A stretch of DNA of 64,000 nt from Flavobacterium rakeshii (GTDB lineage Bacteria > Bacteroidota > Bacteroidia > Flavobacteriales > Flavobacteriaceae): positions 62,001-126,000 of the forward strand of contig NZ_WOWP01000053.1 of assembly GCF_009741375.1 (NCBI RefSeq), in the 5' to 3' direction. How positions within the stretch are numbered: position 1 is the stretch's first letter; each line of letters opens with the position of its first letter. This document shows positions 62,092 through 64,000 of the stretch, piece by piece. The position numbers and the translations under genes were made by a program. Under the pieces are notes generated by a model that saw nothing but the letters and a program-made list of their open reading frames with translations, made no database searches and was not told the origin of the DNA.

Positions 62092-63300
62092 ATGACAGAG
62101 AATCAAAAAAACCTGGTAAAAGCAACTGTTCCGATACTAAAAGAGCATGGTGTTTTATTAACTACGCATTTTTACAAAAGAATGTTTGAACATAACCCCG
62201 AGTTGAAACACATGTTTAACATGGGCAATCAGCAAAATAAAAAACAACAAACAGCCTTGGCTATGGCTGTTTTGGCCTATGCAGAACACATTGAAGATCC
62301 AAGCGTACTATTACCTGTTGTTAACAGCATAGGGCATAAACATACCAGCTTAGATATACGCCCTGAGCACTATGCAATTGTTGGCAAACATTTAATCGCC
62401 TCTATTAAAGAAGTACTGGGTGATTCTGCGAGTAATGAGCTGTTAGAGGCCTGGACAATCGCTTACGAGCAACTAGCAGGTTTAATGACTGGACATGAAC
62501 AAAGTATTTACCAACAACAAACAGAAAAAAAAGGTGGTTGGGCCGGTTGGAGACCATTTGTAGTAAAACAGAAAGTCAAAGAATCGGAAGAAATCACATC
62601 TTTTTACCTTTATCCTTCCGATGGTGGACCTATAGCAGATTATATACCGGGCCAATACATTAGTGTACGACTTTTTTTACCCGAATTGAATTTGTTACAG
62701 CCGAGACAATATAGTCTTTCCTGCGCTCCAAATGGTCAGTACTATCGTATCTCGGTAAAACGCGAGACAGGAAGTGAACACCCTGATGGAATGATTAGTA
62801 ACCGTTTACACCAACACATTGAAGAAGGTAATGTTATAGACCTATCAGCTCCTGCTGGTACTTTTGTGTTAGATGCTCAAAAGAGCAATCCTAAAGTCTT
62901 TATAAGTGGTGGTGTAGGGCAAACACCGTTGATGGCAATGCTCGAGGAATTAATTGCTAAAAACAATACCGACAGTTTACCGATAACCTGGATACATGGC
63001 TGTAAAGGTACTACAGTACATGCATTCAAAGATCGACTGCAAGAACTACAAGAGTATTCAATCTCTTTAAAAAAACATATTTTTTATGATAGTAAAGACC
63101 AAATGGTAGCAAATACATATCAGGGATGGGTTGATCTATCTCTTATAAAGGATGATGTGCTACTACCAAACGCTGATTTTTATATTTGTGGTCCGGCGCC
63201 GTTCATTAGCAAACATTATAATTTTCTTGTTGAGAATGGCATTACTAAACAACAGATTTACTTTGAAGAGTTTGGCCCGGCATCTTTACAATTAAATTAG
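62092..63300 (+). CDS. hmp: Nitric oxide dioxygenase / flavohaemoglobin
   Basis: A 402-residue flavohaemoglobin that oxidises NO to nitrate with O2 and NAD(P)H. The globin domain (1-140) has Tyr28 in THFYKRMF, Phe42 in MFNMGNQ, and the proximal His84 in GHKHTSLDI. The FAD domain has QPRQYSLSCAP, and the NAD domain has SGGVGQTPLMAML and the closing FEEFGPA. All three domains are complete. It lies behind its own Rrf2-type operator and, with norB, covers aerobic and anaerobic NO removal. Confidence 0.96.
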   Translation: MTENQKNLVKATVPILKEHGVLLTTHFYKRMFEHNPELKHMFNMGNQQNKKQQTALAMAVLAYAEHIEDPSVLLPVVNSIGHKHTSLDIRPEHYAIVGKHLIASIKEVLGDSASNELLEAWTIAYEQLAGLMTGHEQSIYQQQTEKKGGWAGWRPFVVKQKVKESEEITSFYLYPSDGGPIADYIPGQYISVRLFLPELNLLQPRQYSLSCAPNGQYYRISVKRETGSEHPDGMISNRLHQHIEEGNVIDLSAPAGTFVLDAQKSNPKVFISGGVGQTPLMAMLEELIAKNNTDSLPITWIHGCKGTTVHAFKDRLQELQEYSISLKKHIFYDSKDQMVANTYQGWVDLSLIKDDVLLPNADFYICGPAPFISKHYNFLVENGITKQQIYFEEFGPASLQLN

Positions 63301-63423
63301 TAAAGAACTTAAATTATGCCCTATGCCAAAACATAGGGCATACTATTTTCGTTTTTCCGAGGAAAATAAATAGAATAACATCAATAATATAAAAATTTGC
63401 TTTGCTGAAATTTTATTAGAAAA

Positions 63424-64000
63424 ATGTCAAAAAAGAATATAATTATTCGTAGCTATTTAACTTTAACTACCAGTGTAATAGTTATTAGTATAGTGTGTGT
63501 TTTATTAACTCAGCTCTTAAAAACCCTAACAAAACATTTTCAGGAGTTAATTTTTCATAATGCTGGCAATGTGAGCATTGTGCTGTATATTTTTTTACCC
63601 ACTATTGGCATTACCGCCATTTACTTTTTAAGAAAACACATTTTTAAAAACAGGAAAAACAAAGGTATAACAGAGATTTACAAAAGTTTGGGCGATCGTA
63701 AAGATCATCTCCCATTTTTTAAAACGCCATCACACTATATAAATGGTTTTTTAACCGTAATATTTGGGGGGTCTACAGGCATTGAAGTTTCTACAGTTGT
63801 AGCAACCGCCGCTGTTGGAAACACCGTTTTTAAAAAAAACGAGGGCCCCAAGAAATATAAAACAGAATTTATTTGTGCAGGCGTTACTGCCGGTGTAGCT
63901 ATATTATTTGCAAGCCCCTTGGCCGGGTTACTATTTGCTCTCGAAGTAATTGCCCGAAAAATAAGCGCTGCACTTGTTTGGAGCTGTTTAATAGCGGCGG
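63424..64000 (+). CDS. ClC-family chloride channel/antiporter, N-terminal part
   Basis: The frame begins MSKKNIIIRSYLTLTTSVI and runs off the window after 192 codons. The first membrane helix is followed by FLPTIGITAIYFLRKHIF. The ClC motifs are visible as FGGSTGIEVSTVVATAAVG (the GSxGxE region), EGPKKYK, and FICAGVTAGVAILFASPLAGLLFALEV (in parts). Transport selectivity, including the gating glutamate and CBS domains, cannot be judged from this piece. It follows hmp by 123 bases and may have its own promoter. Confidence 0.88.
   Translation, partial: MSKKNIIIRSYLTLTTSVIVISIVCVLLTQLLKTLTKHFQELIFHNAGNVSIVLYIFLPTIGITAIYFLRKHIFKNRKNKGITEIYKSLGDRKDHLPFFKTPSHYINGFLTVIFGGSTGIEVSTVVATAAVGNTVFKKNEGPKKYKTEFICAGVTAGVAILFASPLAGLLFALEVIARKISAALVWSCLIAA

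Overview
The window comes from a member of the Bacteroidota, most likely a flavobacterium. The signs are Por-type (type IX) secretion tails, SprB-type adhesin repeats, a galaxy of AraC regulators, TAnnTTTG-type -7 promoter boxes with weak ribosome binding sites, AT-rich intergenic DNA, and PRTRC and DUF932 genes in the form seen on Bacteroidota mobile elements. No rRNA or tRNA gene and no CRISPR array was seen.

Layout. (1) 1-5.2 kb: a damage-tolerance cassette on the + strand, with the tail of a Y-family polymerase, a short DnaE-type polymerase, a DnaQ-exonuclease/GIY-YIG nuclease fusion and AlkB. (2) 5.3-9.2 kb: a lipoprotein and a secreted T9SS alpha/beta hydrolase on the - strand. (3) 9.4-15 kb: a mobile-element type operon (SSB, DUF932, a 62-residue protein, PRTRC E, C, F, B and ThiF) ending in a clear terminator. 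The last part may be a ubiquitin-like conjugation module. (4) 15.9-43 kb: an accessory island with nine AraC-family regulators that fall into four paralogous groups. They are interleaved with short-chain dehydrogenases, hydrolases, an AhpD-like protein, DUF417 and DoxX membrane proteins, a Bcr/CflA exporter, an aldehyde dehydrogenase, a quinone-oxidoreductase-like enzyme, OsmC, and two royal-jelly-type beta-propeller proteins. The gene content suggests detoxification of reactive small organic compounds. (5) 43.0-45.0 kb: an alpha/beta hydrolase gene cut by an IS3-family element. (6) 45.0-55.9 kb: a surface-adhesion locus on the - strand, with a sensor kinase and LytTR regulator, then a PI-PLC/ricin-lectin protein, a 2052-residue SprB-repeat adhesin with an embedded SUEL-type lectin domain, and an outer-membrane beta-barrel. 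(7) 56.3-57.9 kb: a HipB/HipA-type toxin-antitoxin pair. (8) 58.4-63.3 kb: a nitric-oxide defence locus with quinol NO reductase, cupin, Rrf2/NsrR-like regulator and flavohaemoglobin. (9) From 63.4 kb: the start of a ClC chloride channel gene, cut by the window end.

The strongest new signal is regulatory. Five - strand promoters in the island carry the same ~36-bp element exactly 23 bp upstream of the -7 box, and a sixth on the + strand (royal-jelly-type lipoprotein) carries it at 24 bp. A second pair of promoters shares a tandem repeat with core CGTTTCAnCAAA, ending exactly 20 bp from the -7 box in both cases. A third pair shares AAAAATGGATAT between a group-2 AraC gene and its downstream target. 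Each motif tracks with one AraC paralogue group. A fourth motif, the palindrome AAATAAARGA-N8-TCYTTTATTT, occurs before the cupin/rrf2 operon and before hmp, as expected for an NO-sensing Rrf2 repressor.
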